14,111 nt of DNA, taken from assembly GCA_013044365.1 (NCBI GenBank), contig JABEUP010000041.1:1-14111 (forward strand), given 5' to 3'. The DNA is from Acidimicrobiaceae bacterium. GTDB lineage: Bacteria > Actinomycetota > Acidimicrobiia > Acidimicrobiales > Acidimicrobiaceae. The notes below the pieces were generated by a model, which worked only from the letters and a program-made list of their open reading frames with translations, was not told the DNA's origin and made no database searches. The first letter of the stretch is position 1; every line of letters starts with the position of its first letter. Both the position numbers and the translations under genes were made by a program. Positions 6,080-12,649 of the stretch are shown in pieces.

Positions 6080-6580
6080 TCAATTCTTAAGGTTCAACAC
6101 TGTTCCAGGGAGAAGCGTCGAACTGCCCTCTAAATAAATAATCTCGCTTGCAACGGAAGGCACCAGGGATGGCTTTGCTGCAATCGCAGATGCAATCGAC
6201 CATGCGGAATCACCCGGCTTTACGGTATAGGAAAGATATGACCCCCCAGATAACGAATTATCTGCTGACAATCTGGCTCGGCTTGAAGAATTTGAAACTC
6301 CAACGGAGTATGCGCCAAGAAGAAGAATCGTTATCATCCCGAGGATTACAACGATTCTAAGGGATTTCAGAACAGAACGCCCGCTATGCTCATGGTGCCG
6401 GCTGCCGCCTTGATCGCCGCACACCACTCGCAAACTTTTCGGATCATACTGCCTTTCCAACAAAGTTCCCTGAACTGCAGACACTGGTTCTTCTCCAATC
6501 CAATTTAGGACCGTTCCATTTTCCCTATCATAGTCGAACACCTGTTCGTCTCCACCATTTACTCGAACATTTGTTTGCAT
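6080..6580 (-). CDS. LysM membrane protein, DivS/ChiZ/YneA-like SOS cell-division inhibitor
   Basis: The longest frame is 166 residues. A hydrophilic N-terminal part (1-70) is followed by one membrane helix (about 75-95, LRIVVILGMITILLLGAYSV) and a C-terminal extracytoplasmic LysM domain (about 118-164, with YTVKPGDSAWSIA and PGTVLNL). This architecture and the position divergent from lexA match M. tuberculosis Rv2719c (ChiZ), C. glutamicum DivS and Bacillus YneA, which are SOS-induced proteins that delay septation. The role here is inferred from that synteny. The ATG at 6580 has no ribosome-binding site and lies inside the SOS box. A GTG at 6541 has GGTGGAG upstream with eight-base spacing and would place the box in the promoter region, giving 153 residues; I think that start is at least as likely. 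nrdR follows downstream. Confidence 0.85.
   Translation of the reverse strand: MQTNVRVNGGDEQVFDYDRENGTVLNWIGEEPVSAVQGTLLERQYDPKSLRVVCGDQGGSRHHEHSGRSVLKSLRIVVILGMITILLLGAYSVGVSNSSSRARLSADNSLSGGSYLSYTVKPGDSAWSIASAIAAKPSLVPSVASEIIYLEGSSTLLPGTVLNLKN
6563..6578. promoter_or_regulatory. SOS box (LexA operator) between the LysM gene and lexA
   Basis: TCGAACATTTGTTTGC matches the actinobacterial LexA operator TCGAAC-N4-GTTCGA at 10 of 12 half-site positions, with the core CGAAC-N4-GTT intact. It is the only such match I found outside coding sequence. It lies about 95 bases upstream of the lexA ATG and at the 5' end of the LysM reading frame, so one LexA dimer could repress both genes. A possible lexA promoter, TTTGCA (6574-6579) with TATCTT (6598-6603) at 18-base spacing, would overlap the operator. 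Confidence 0.8.
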
Positions 6581-6630
6581 ACTCTAATCAAACCTGCTAT
6601 CTTAGGTAAATCAGTGAAATCCTGGGCCAT

Positions 6631-6653
6631 GCCATCTAATTATCTAAGATGGC
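6631..6653. repeat. Perfect 7-base inverted repeat in the lexA leader
   Basis: GCCATCT (6631-6637) and AGATGGC (6647-6653) form a perfect inverted repeat around a nine-base spacer. It lies between the proposed lexA promoter and the ribosome-binding site GGAGG (6666-6670). It could fold as a hairpin in the lexA leader RNA or act as a protein-binding site. It lacks a following U-run, so it is not a classic terminator. Confidence 0.45.
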
Positions 6654-6673
6654 TGTGACAGTTGTGGAGGAAA

Positions 6674-7318
6674 ATGACCGGGCCAAGAGCAAAAGCATTA
6701 ACGCCAATAAGGCGCTCGATACTGGAATTTATTGTTTCGCAACAACGATTGCGTGGATTTCCACCGTCTGTTCGGGAAATTGGAGAAGCAGTAGGTCTCA
6801 ACTCCTCTTCTTCGGTGCATGCACAGCTCAAAGCATTGCAGGAACTCGGCTACCTTCGAAAAGACCCGACTAAACCGAGAAGTATCACTATCAACTGGGA
6901 CAATGAGACCGGTGGAGACTTGGTCAACGAATCCGAGACGGTGCTGGTACCTCTCGTAGGACGTGTGGCAGCTGGCACAGGAGTCTACGCCGAACAGGAA
7001 ATCATCGATTCTTTCACTTTGCCCAGATCTCTTACGGGCAATGGTGAACTCTTTGTATTAACCGTAAAGGGGGAATCGATGATCGGCGACGCAATACTTG
7101 ATGGAGATTACGTCGTGGTGCGGCGGCAACAGACTGTTGAACCTAATCACATCGCAGTGGTGGGAACCCCAAATGATGAAGCAACTATCAAAAGAGTTAC
7201 CAACAATGGAGGATACGTTACCCTAATCCCGTCGAATCCTGATTTTACTCCGATGGTATTCCCCGCAGACCAAGTGACGATCTATGGCAGGGTTGTAAAC
7301 GTCCTTCGCGCACTCTAA
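6674..7318 (+). CDS. lexA: LexA SOS repressor, self-cleaving serine peptidase (S24)
   Basis: LexA represses DNA-damage genes and cleaves itself when stimulated by RecA filaments. Numbered from ATG 6674 (214 aa), the winged helix-turn-helix DNA-binding domain spans about 9-72 with FPPSVREIGEAVGLNSSSSV. The cleavage site is Ala100-Gly101 in RVAAGTG. The catalytic dyad is Ser135 (KGESMIGDAILDGDYVVV) and Lys173 (EATIKRV). The C-terminal peptidase domain is complete. An in-frame TTG at 6662 would add four residues, but ATG 6674 directly follows GGAGG (spacing only three bases, rather short) and suits the family start. The gene is divergent from the LysM gene across a single SOS box, so it is probably autoregulated. 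Its stop overlaps the convergent dapE stop by four bases. Confidence 0.97.
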   Translation: MTGPRAKALTPIRRSILEFIVSQQRLRGFPPSVREIGEAVGLNSSSSVHAQLKALQELGYLRKDPTKPRSITINWDNETGGDLVNESETVLVPLVGRVAAGTGVYAEQEIIDSFTLPRSLTGNGELFVLTVKGESMIGDAILDGDYVVVRRQQTVEPNHIAVVGTPNDEATIKRVTNNGGYVTLIPSNPDFTPMVFPADQVTIYGRVVNVLRAL

Positions 7319-8382
7319 ACACGTAGCGCATAATTCATAGCGTTGAAAGCCAAATCTATTTCTTTGACTTCAACAAACTCATCTTTGGTATGCGCCACGA
7401 GCGGATCGCCTGGCCCGAAATTGGTAGCCGGTATCCCACGAGCGGAAAAGAACGCAACATCTGTCCATCCCAACTTGGCTTTCGGCATTTCACCTGTTAT
7501 TTCTAACAACTTGGCAATAAACGGACTGTCCAGGTTGGGCATTGCCCCCAGGACACCCTCCTCTAGAACCACCTCGTCGCCGTTGTCCTGATCGATGAGG
7601 TCACCTAGCAGGTGCCTAACCGACTCAAACGCTTCTTCAATCCCTTTATCCGGTGCAAATCTGTGATTTACCACTATCGATGCCAGATCCGGAACGACGT
7701 TGTTAGCAACTCCACCGCTAATTTTTACCACTTGAAGTGCTTCCCGAAACTGCAGGCCATCAATTACGGGATCTTCAAGCTCAGCATTGGAAATACGCTG
7801 GACAAGCTCTCCGAGCCGATGGATTGCATTTACTCCCACCCAAGGTCTGGCAGTGTGCGCCCGTTTACCCCTAATGTCACATCTAATGCGCATTGTCCCC
7901 TGGCAGCCAGCTTCAATCCGGGACGAGGTAGGCTCCATAAGAATTGCCGCCTGGCTGGCAAAAATTTCCTCGTCGGATCGCTCGATTTCCTTTAGTCCGC
8001 TCAATGAAGCTACGGCTTCTTCACAAACATAGAAAATGAAAGTAACATCCATCGAAAAGCTGGTAACTTGATCCGCCAGGCCGAGCATAACTGCAAGTCC
8101 TGATTTCATGTCAGCGCTGCCGAGGCCATAGATCCTACCGTCGCGCACCAGTGGTACCAAATTGTCATCAGGCGGCACAGTATCTAAATGGCCGGCAATC
8201 AGAATTCTATATTGCCTCCCGAAAGATGATCTGGCTACCACATTGTTGCCAATTCGGGTAGTATCCAGACCTTTCACGCCGCCCAAATATTCAACAACAA
8301 AATCTGCCAAACTCTTCTCTCGCTGAGAAACCGAGGGGATCGCAACCATGTCTCTGCAAAGCGCCGCAAGATCAGTACCCAT
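7315..8382 (-). CDS. dapE: Succinyl-diaminopimelate desuccinylase
   Basis: DapE hydrolyses N-succinyl-LL-2,6-diaminopimelate to LL-diaminopimelate and succinate, the step before DapF. The 355-residue M20-family metallopeptidase shows GHLDTVP (His65 metal ligand, Asp67), GSADMK (Asp91 bridging ligand), CEE (Glu121 catalytic base, Glu122 ligand) and MEPT (Glu150). It also has the dimerisation-lid segment GKRAHTARPW and the C-terminal ligand in PLVAHTKDEFV. It resembles the actinobacterial branch of DapE more than the proteobacterial one. The ATG start has AAGGAG 13 bases upstream, an unusually long spacing, and no better start exists in frame. It follows dapD by 43 bases, and its context with dapC and dapD supports the assignment. 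The stop overlaps lexA. Confidence 0.95.
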   Translation of the reverse strand: MGTDLAALCRDMVAIPSVSQREKSLADFVVEYLGGVKGLDTTRIGNNVVARSSFGRQYRILIAGHLDTVPPDDNLVPLVRDGRIYGLGSADMKSGLAVMLGLADQVTSFSMDVTFIFYVCEEAVASLSGLKEIERSDEEIFASQAAILMEPTSSRIEAGCQGTMRIRCDIRGKRAHTARPWVGVNAIHRLGELVQRISNAELEDPVIDGLQFREALQVVKISGGVANNVVPDLASIVVNHRFAPDKGIEEAFESVRHLLGDLIDQDNGDEVVLEEGVLGAMPNLDSPFIAKLLEITGEMPKAKLGWTDVAFFSARGIPATNFGPGDPLVAHTKDEFVEVKEIDLAFNAMNYALRV

Positions 8383-8425
8383 AACTTAGCAATATCTCCT
8401 TCTGCCAAACAATCGGCGCGATGTT

Positions 8426-9253
8426 TCAAGTCGCGATACCGTGCTCCCTGAGCAGGTCATTTAGCCCAGCCTTGTCATGACGCTCGCCTTCACTCAGGTG
8501 TTTGATCACAAGTGCACAAGGAAGTCCGAACTCCCCTCCGGAAAATTTCTTTAAACGGGTCGCGTTGATGGCCACAGACCATGGTGGTATATGGCCACGA
8601 GAAATCTCCTTGCCGGTTTCCGAATCGATAACGGGAATCGAAGGATTCAAGATCACTCCCGCAGCTACTACCGCACCTTCGCCAACTCTTGCACCTTCGG
8701 TAATCATTGCCCTCGAACCGATGAAGGCTTCGTCCTCGATCACCACAGGTGAAGCCTGGACTGGTTCTAGAACCCCGCCAATTCCAACACCGCCCGAAAG
8801 GTGAACTCTTTTTCCAATCTGGGCGCATGATCCGACAGTTGCCCATGTGTCCACCATGGTTCCCGATCCCACGCGCGCACCGATATTAACGTAGCTGGGC
8901 ATTAGCGTGACGCCGGGCTCCAGAAACGAACCCCACCGTGCGGACGCACCTGGGACTACGCGAACCCCCCGGGACGCAAAATCTGTCTTCAAAGGAACAC
9001 GGTCAACAAACTCAAATGGCGGAAGATCCATAGTTTTCAATTCTGAAAACCGAAATAGCATCAATATTGCGTGCTTCAGCCACTGATTCACGACAACCTC
9101 ATCATTGGTCGGGTCGATATCAGCAACTCTGGCATTACCAGAATCAAGAAGATCGATCGCCTGATGGACAAGATCTCTCGCCTCAACGTCAGAGGGATCT
9201 ACTTCACTCCTGCGAACCCAAAGTTCTTCGATTCGTGATTCCAAATCAGACAT
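8426..9253 (-). CDS. dapD: Tetrahydrodipicolinate N-succinyltransferase (E. coli-type DapD)
   Basis: DapD transfers succinyl from succinyl-CoA to tetrahydrodipicolinate, opening the succinylase branch of lysine and meso-diaminopimelate synthesis. The protein has an alpha-helical N-terminal domain (about 1-95, with NQWLKHAILMLFR) and a left-handed beta-helix of hexapeptide repeats (about 95-235). It contains the strongly conserved segment SGTMVDTWATVGSCAQIG followed by KRVHLSGGVGIGGVLEP, then FIGSRAMITEGA. These match the roughly 274-residue proteobacterial form rather than the longer actinobacterial DapD of mycobacteria. I place the start at ATG 9253, which shares one base with the dapC stop (TGATG), instead of the TTG one codon earlier. 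This gives 275 residues and translational coupling to dapC. Confidence 0.95.
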   Translation of the reverse strand: MSDLESRIEELWVRRSEVDPSDVEARDLVHQAIDLLDSGNARVADIDPTNDEVVVNQWLKHAILMLFRFSELKTMDLPPFEFVDRVPLKTDFASRGVRVVPGASARWGSFLEPGVTLMPSYVNIGARVGSGTMVDTWATVGSCAQIGKRVHLSGGVGIGGVLEPVQASPVVIEDEAFIGSRAMITEGARVGEGAVVAAGVILNPSIPVIDSETGKEISRGHIPPWSVAINATRLKKFSGGEFGLPCALVIKHLSEGERHDKAGLNDLLREHGIAT

Positions 9254-10392
9254 CAATACCTATCCCTGTTCTTAGCCCTTTGGGCCACTAACTCTAGCTT
9301 GCTCATATCAGCCACCATCGCTACGCGAACAAACGGCCGCGAAAACGCACCATAAAATTCCCCGGGCGAAACCAAGATTCCCAGCTCTCTCGCCAACTCA
9401 GCCGCTAACGCAAATCCATCATCTAATTCAGATCTAAACCAGAGATAGAAGCCGCCCTTTGGAATAGATACGTCGTAACCGAGCCCGCTAAACACGCCCA
9501 CCATGAACCCGAGACGGTCATGATACACATGACGTTGTGCTTCCACATGGCTATCATCCTTGAAAGCGATCGAGGCACCGTACTGCATCGGACCAGGAAT
9601 CATCATTCCGGCATGCTTTCTTACCAGCGATAAGTAATCAACGATCCCCGAGTCACCGGCGTAAAAACCGACCCTTATGCCAGCCAAGTTTGAACGCTTG
9701 GAAAGCGAATGGACCGCCACAACATTGTTGCTTCCGTATTTAAGGATCGAATCCGGTAAGGTTGACCAGGTAAATTCAGAGTAGCACTCGTCCGAGAATA
9801 CAGGAACACCTGTCTCATTTGCAAAGACGTATAGAGCCTTAAGGTCATCAAGCTCCCCCGTGGGATTCGACGGAGAGTTGGACCACACCATTACAGCCCG
9901 GTCTAGGTCCGACCTGGAAATAGATTCAAGCTCCAACTTGCCATCTTCACCAACCGCAACAGGCACTGCTCGACATTGGGCCAACTCGGCTCCCAGCGCA
10001 TAGGTCGGATATGAAACAGCCGGGTAGAGAACGGTGTCCTTGGACGGATCACGCAATTTCAAATACCAAGGAGTACTTGCAACAAACTCTTTAGTACCGA
10101 TACAACTTGCAATATTAGCAAGTGGAACATCGACATTAAATCTCCGCGCCAGCCACTCGCGCATGGAACTCCTCAACGCAAGCGAGCCAAGTGAAGTAGG
10201 ATATCCGCGTTCCGTATCCGAACTTGACAGTGCGTCGACCACCTCTTTGATAGGTGGGTCGATTGGTGTTCCAACGCTTAGATCCACCATTCCACCGGAA
10301 TGGCCTTTTGCTATCTCCGCAACCGATTCAAGCCGATCATACGGATATGGCGGCGGCGTAAATCCCGAAAACACGTCAGATAACAACCTCAA
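9253..10392 (-). CDS. dapC: Succinyldiaminopimelate transaminase, class I/II aminotransferase
   Basis: DapC converts N-succinyl-2-amino-6-ketopimelate to N-succinyl-LL-diaminopimelate using glutamate and PLP. The 379-residue fold-type I aminotransferase shows SPSNPTG (173-179; Asn176), FSDECYSEF (199-207; Asp201 and Tyr204 contact PLP), the Schiff-base lysine Lys232 in SLSKRSNLAGIR, and Arg356 near the C-terminus for the substrate carboxylate. The start YPYDRLES with GTPIDPP is typical of actinobacterial DapC. The specific substrate is inferred mainly from its position coupled to dapD and dapE. The start is probably TTG at 10392, four bases after GGAG; TTG at codon 3 or GTG at codon 7 are alternatives. 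The 108-base gap upstream suggests a separate promoter, though I find no strong one and no lysine riboswitch. Confidence 0.92.
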   Translation of the reverse strand: MRLLSDVFSGFTPPPYPYDRLESVAEIAKGHSGGMVDLSVGTPIDPPIKEVVDALSSSDTERGYPTSLGSLALRSSMREWLARRFNVDVPLANIASCIGTKEFVASTPWYLKLRDPSKDTVLYPAVSYPTYALGAELAQCRAVPVAVGEDGKLELESISRSDLDRAVMVWSNSPSNPTGELDDLKALYVFANETGVPVFSDECYSEFTWSTLPDSILKYGSNNVVAVHSLSKRSNLAGIRVGFYAGDSGIVDYLSLVRKHAGMMIPGPMQYGASIAFKDDSHVEAQRHVYHDRLGFMVGVFSGLGYDVSIPKGGFYLWFRSELDDGFALAAELARELGILVSPGEFYGAFSRPFVRVAMVADMSKLELVAQRAKNRDRY

Positions 10393-10500
10393 TCGTCTCC
10401 AGCCCTAACTCTGATTCCACTATTTGAATTCGCGAACAAGATGGTAGCAATCTTAAACGCAATCCAATGATTCCTATCCAGCCTAAACATCTCAATCGGA

Positions 10501-11775
10501 TCAAAGGTTAGGGCTCACTTGATATTCGCGAAACAATGCCAGTGAGGCACCCTCCAATCGGGCCTTAAGCCTAAATCCGTCTTCAGACTCTCGTTGGAAG
10601 ATCACCTCGCCCTCGCGATGCAACTTTGCAACTACGTCTCCTCGATCGTAGGGTACCAAAAGTTCTACTACTCCAGCCATAGCCCTTAGACCCGAGGCGA
10701 TATTTTCGAGGATATCATCCAGCCCGCGGCGCTCAAGCGCCGAAACGTAGACAGAATCCGGATATTTCATTTTCAGCGCGGCCAGATCAGACTCGTCTAT
10801 CAAATCAATCTTGTTAAAAACAAGGATCTCATCTACCTTCCCGGCATCAATTTCGCCCAATACCGTGTGAACTGCCTGAATTCTGCCTTCAATATCTGTT
10901 CCGGATGCATCCACAACATGACAAAGCAGGTCGGATTCGGCAACCACTTCAAGAGTTGAGCGGAATGCCTCAACCAGCTGATGGGGCAGTTTTTTCACAA
11001 AACCAACCGTATCCGAGCACAAGATCGCCTCGCCGCCTGGAAGATCAAGTCTTCTGGTTCTGGGATCCAAGGTCGCAAACAACTTATTTGCAACAAAGGC
11101 ATCGGCATCAGTCAATGAATTGAGTAGGGTTGATTTTCCAGAGTTGGTATAACCCACAAGGGAGACCGAAGCCACGCGCGACTTGATTCGAGCCTTTCTT
11201 TGTACCTTTCTGGTATTTGAGAGCTCCTTGAGATCGGCTTTCAGCTTTGATATTCGGGCAAGTAACCTTCTGCGATCCTCTTCAAGTTTCGTTTCGCCCG
11301 GACCACGCGTTCCAATTCTTCCCACCTGCTGAGAAAGAGACTTTCCCCTCCCTCGCAATCGTGGCAACCGGTAGGTTAGAAGAGCAAGCTCAACCTGAGT
11401 CTTGCCTTCCATGGACGATGCATTTTGTGCGAAGATATCCAGAATCACTGCAGTTCGATCGATAGCTGTTCGACCGAGAATTTTCTCCAGATTACGCTGT
11501 TGAGCTGGGGATAATTCGTCATCAAACACAACCGTATCTACATCTAGAGTCTCAGACAAAGAGTGGAGTTCTTCCGCCTTTCCTTTCCCGACGTAGGTTG
11601 CAGGGTCAGGTTCAGTCCTGCGTTGTATAACTCTGTCCACCACCTCTGCGCCAGCTGTGTCGACAAGAAGCGCCAGCTCGTCAAGGGAATCCTCCACCTC
11701 GCCTAGTTGCGAACTTGAAAACGCCACACCGACAAGAATGATTTTCTCCTTGAAAGAACGATCAATTAATGTCAC
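10501..11775 (-). CDS. hflX: GTPase HflX
   Basis: HflX is a ribosome-binding GTPase that splits or rescues stalled 70S ribosomes under stress. Numbered from GTG 11775 (424 aa), the N-terminal HflX domain includes YVGKGKAEEL (about 61-70) and the linker motif GPGETKLEEDRR (about 158-169). The GTPase domain has GYTNSGKST (208-216, P-loop), DTVGF (255-259, G3) and NKID (321-324, G4), plus a small C-terminal domain. The frame is open for 18 codons further, into dapF. However, the GTG start overlaps the dapF stop as GTGA, a standard coupled junction, and it gives the usual N-terminus. It is therefore probably cotranscribed with miaA and dapF. The tail runs to 10501 with a 108-base gap before dapC. 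Confidence 0.95.
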   Translation of the reverse strand: MTLIDRSFKEKIILVGVAFSSSQLGEVEDSLDELALLVDTAGAEVVDRVIQRRTEPDPATYVGKGKAEELHSLSETLDVDTVVFDDELSPAQQRNLEKILGRTAIDRTAVILDIFAQNASSMEGKTQVELALLTYRLPRLRGRGKSLSQQVGRIGTRGPGETKLEEDRRRLLARISKLKADLKELSNTRKVQRKARIKSRVASVSLVGYTNSGKSTLLNSLTDADAFVANKLFATLDPRTRRLDLPGGEAILCSDTVGFVKKLPHQLVEAFRSTLEVVAESDLLCHVVDASGTDIEGRIQAVHTVLGEIDAGKVDEILVFNKIDLIDESDLAALKMKYPDSVYVSALERRGLDDILENIASGLRAMAGVVELLVPYDRGDVVAKLHREGEVIFQRESEDGFRLKARLEGASLALFREYQVSPNL

Positions 11776-12632
11776 TTGACCAAAGCCGCCATAGCCTGAA
11801 GGTGACTGGCTGTCACCTGGACTTCGCATACCTTCTGGCTAGGGCCAGTCAGGTAGCAAGTGTCTTCTCCAATGCGGACGGTCAAATCACCGCCGGGATT
11901 GTGCACCACCACCACATCATCAATTAGCCCAAGCCTATTTGCAACAAATGAACTTGCGGTACTTCCGGTACCGCAAGCCTGGGTAACGCCTGCACCTCTT
12001 TCCCAAACCCTTAGTAACATTTCATGACGATTGCTTTGGGGTATAACCCACTCAACATTGATTCCGGCGGGATATTCTGACTCTAATTCCGGCCCGATCC
12101 TTGCAATATCTAACGAGGCGAATTGATCCCCCGACATAGGTGTCGTTGGCAAGAGAACCAGATGGGGATTACCTATATCAACACGTACTGCTCTGTACTC
12201 AATCAAATCAATTGTTCTTACCACTGACTCGAAAATCTTAGGTATCCCCATCGCCACGGAAATCAAGGCTACTGGTTCACCTAAAGCGGAGTGACTCTCG
12301 ATCTCGATAGCCCCTGCATCGGTGTCGACTGAAAATGAACCGAGCGGCGCAATGCCAGTATCGATTAGTGCCTGCGCAAGACACCTGATGCCGTTGCCGC
12401 TCATCTCGGCGCGCGATCCGTCGGAGTTATAAAGAGTCATCCTGGCCACGGATGGCGAATCAGCTGTAGCAGGTGTTACATGCATCAGCCCGTCCGCACC
12501 AATACCGATGCGCCTATCCAGCAGAGCGACTATTTCCGGAAGCTCTAGTGAAATTGTTGCAGCCATATCTAGCAGTACCAGAAAGTCATTGCTCAAACCA
12601 TGATGCTTTGATAAAAATAGCTCTTTGTCCAA
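11772..12632 (-). CDS. dapF: Diaminopimelate epimerase, with Ser at one catalytic Cys position
   Basis: DapF interconverts LL- and meso-diaminopimelate, the last step before lysine and peptidoglycan use, normally by a two-cysteine, two-base mechanism. The 286-residue protein has KHHGLSNDF (9-17, substrate Asn15), the motif NSDGSRAEMSGNGIRC (69-84), GNPHLVL (154-160), WERGAG (210-215) and QACGTGSTAS (218-227). The second catalytic cysteine is present (Cys220), but the first, usually MCGNG, is Ser78, encoded AGC. The protein may be less active or use serine as a base. Related PrpF-like or other epimerases are an alternative, though the dap context argues for DapF. The start is TTG at 12632; a CTG three codons upstream with GAGG at good spacing is possible. 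miaA ends 17 bases upstream, and hflX overlaps downstream. Confidence 0.93.
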   Translation of the reverse strand: MDKELFLSKHHGLSNDFLVLLDMAATISLELPEIVALLDRRIGIGADGLMHVTPATADSPSVARMTLYNSDGSRAEMSGNGIRCLAQALIDTGIAPLGSFSVDTDAGAIEIESHSALGEPVALISVAMGIPKIFESVVRTIDLIEYRAVRVDIGNPHLVLLPTTPMSGDQFASLDIARIGPELESEYPAGINVEWVIPQSNRHEMLLRVWERGAGVTQACGTGSTASSFVANRLGLIDDVVVVHNPGGDLTVRIGEDTCYLTGPSQKVCEVQVTASHLQAMAALVK

Positions 12633-12649
12633 CTTGACCAGTCACTTCC

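Noticed and set aside
10393..10500. Lysine riboswitch upstream of dapC
   Set aside because: The gap is only 108 bases, far shorter than an L-box aptamer, and I see none of its conserved helices or a terminator hairpin.
11776..11829. Extended N-terminus of HflX overlapping dapF by about 57 bases
   Set aside because: The extra 18 residues (rich in Ser, Gly and Pro) do not look like HflX. The GTGA junction at 11775-11772 gives the standard coupled start.
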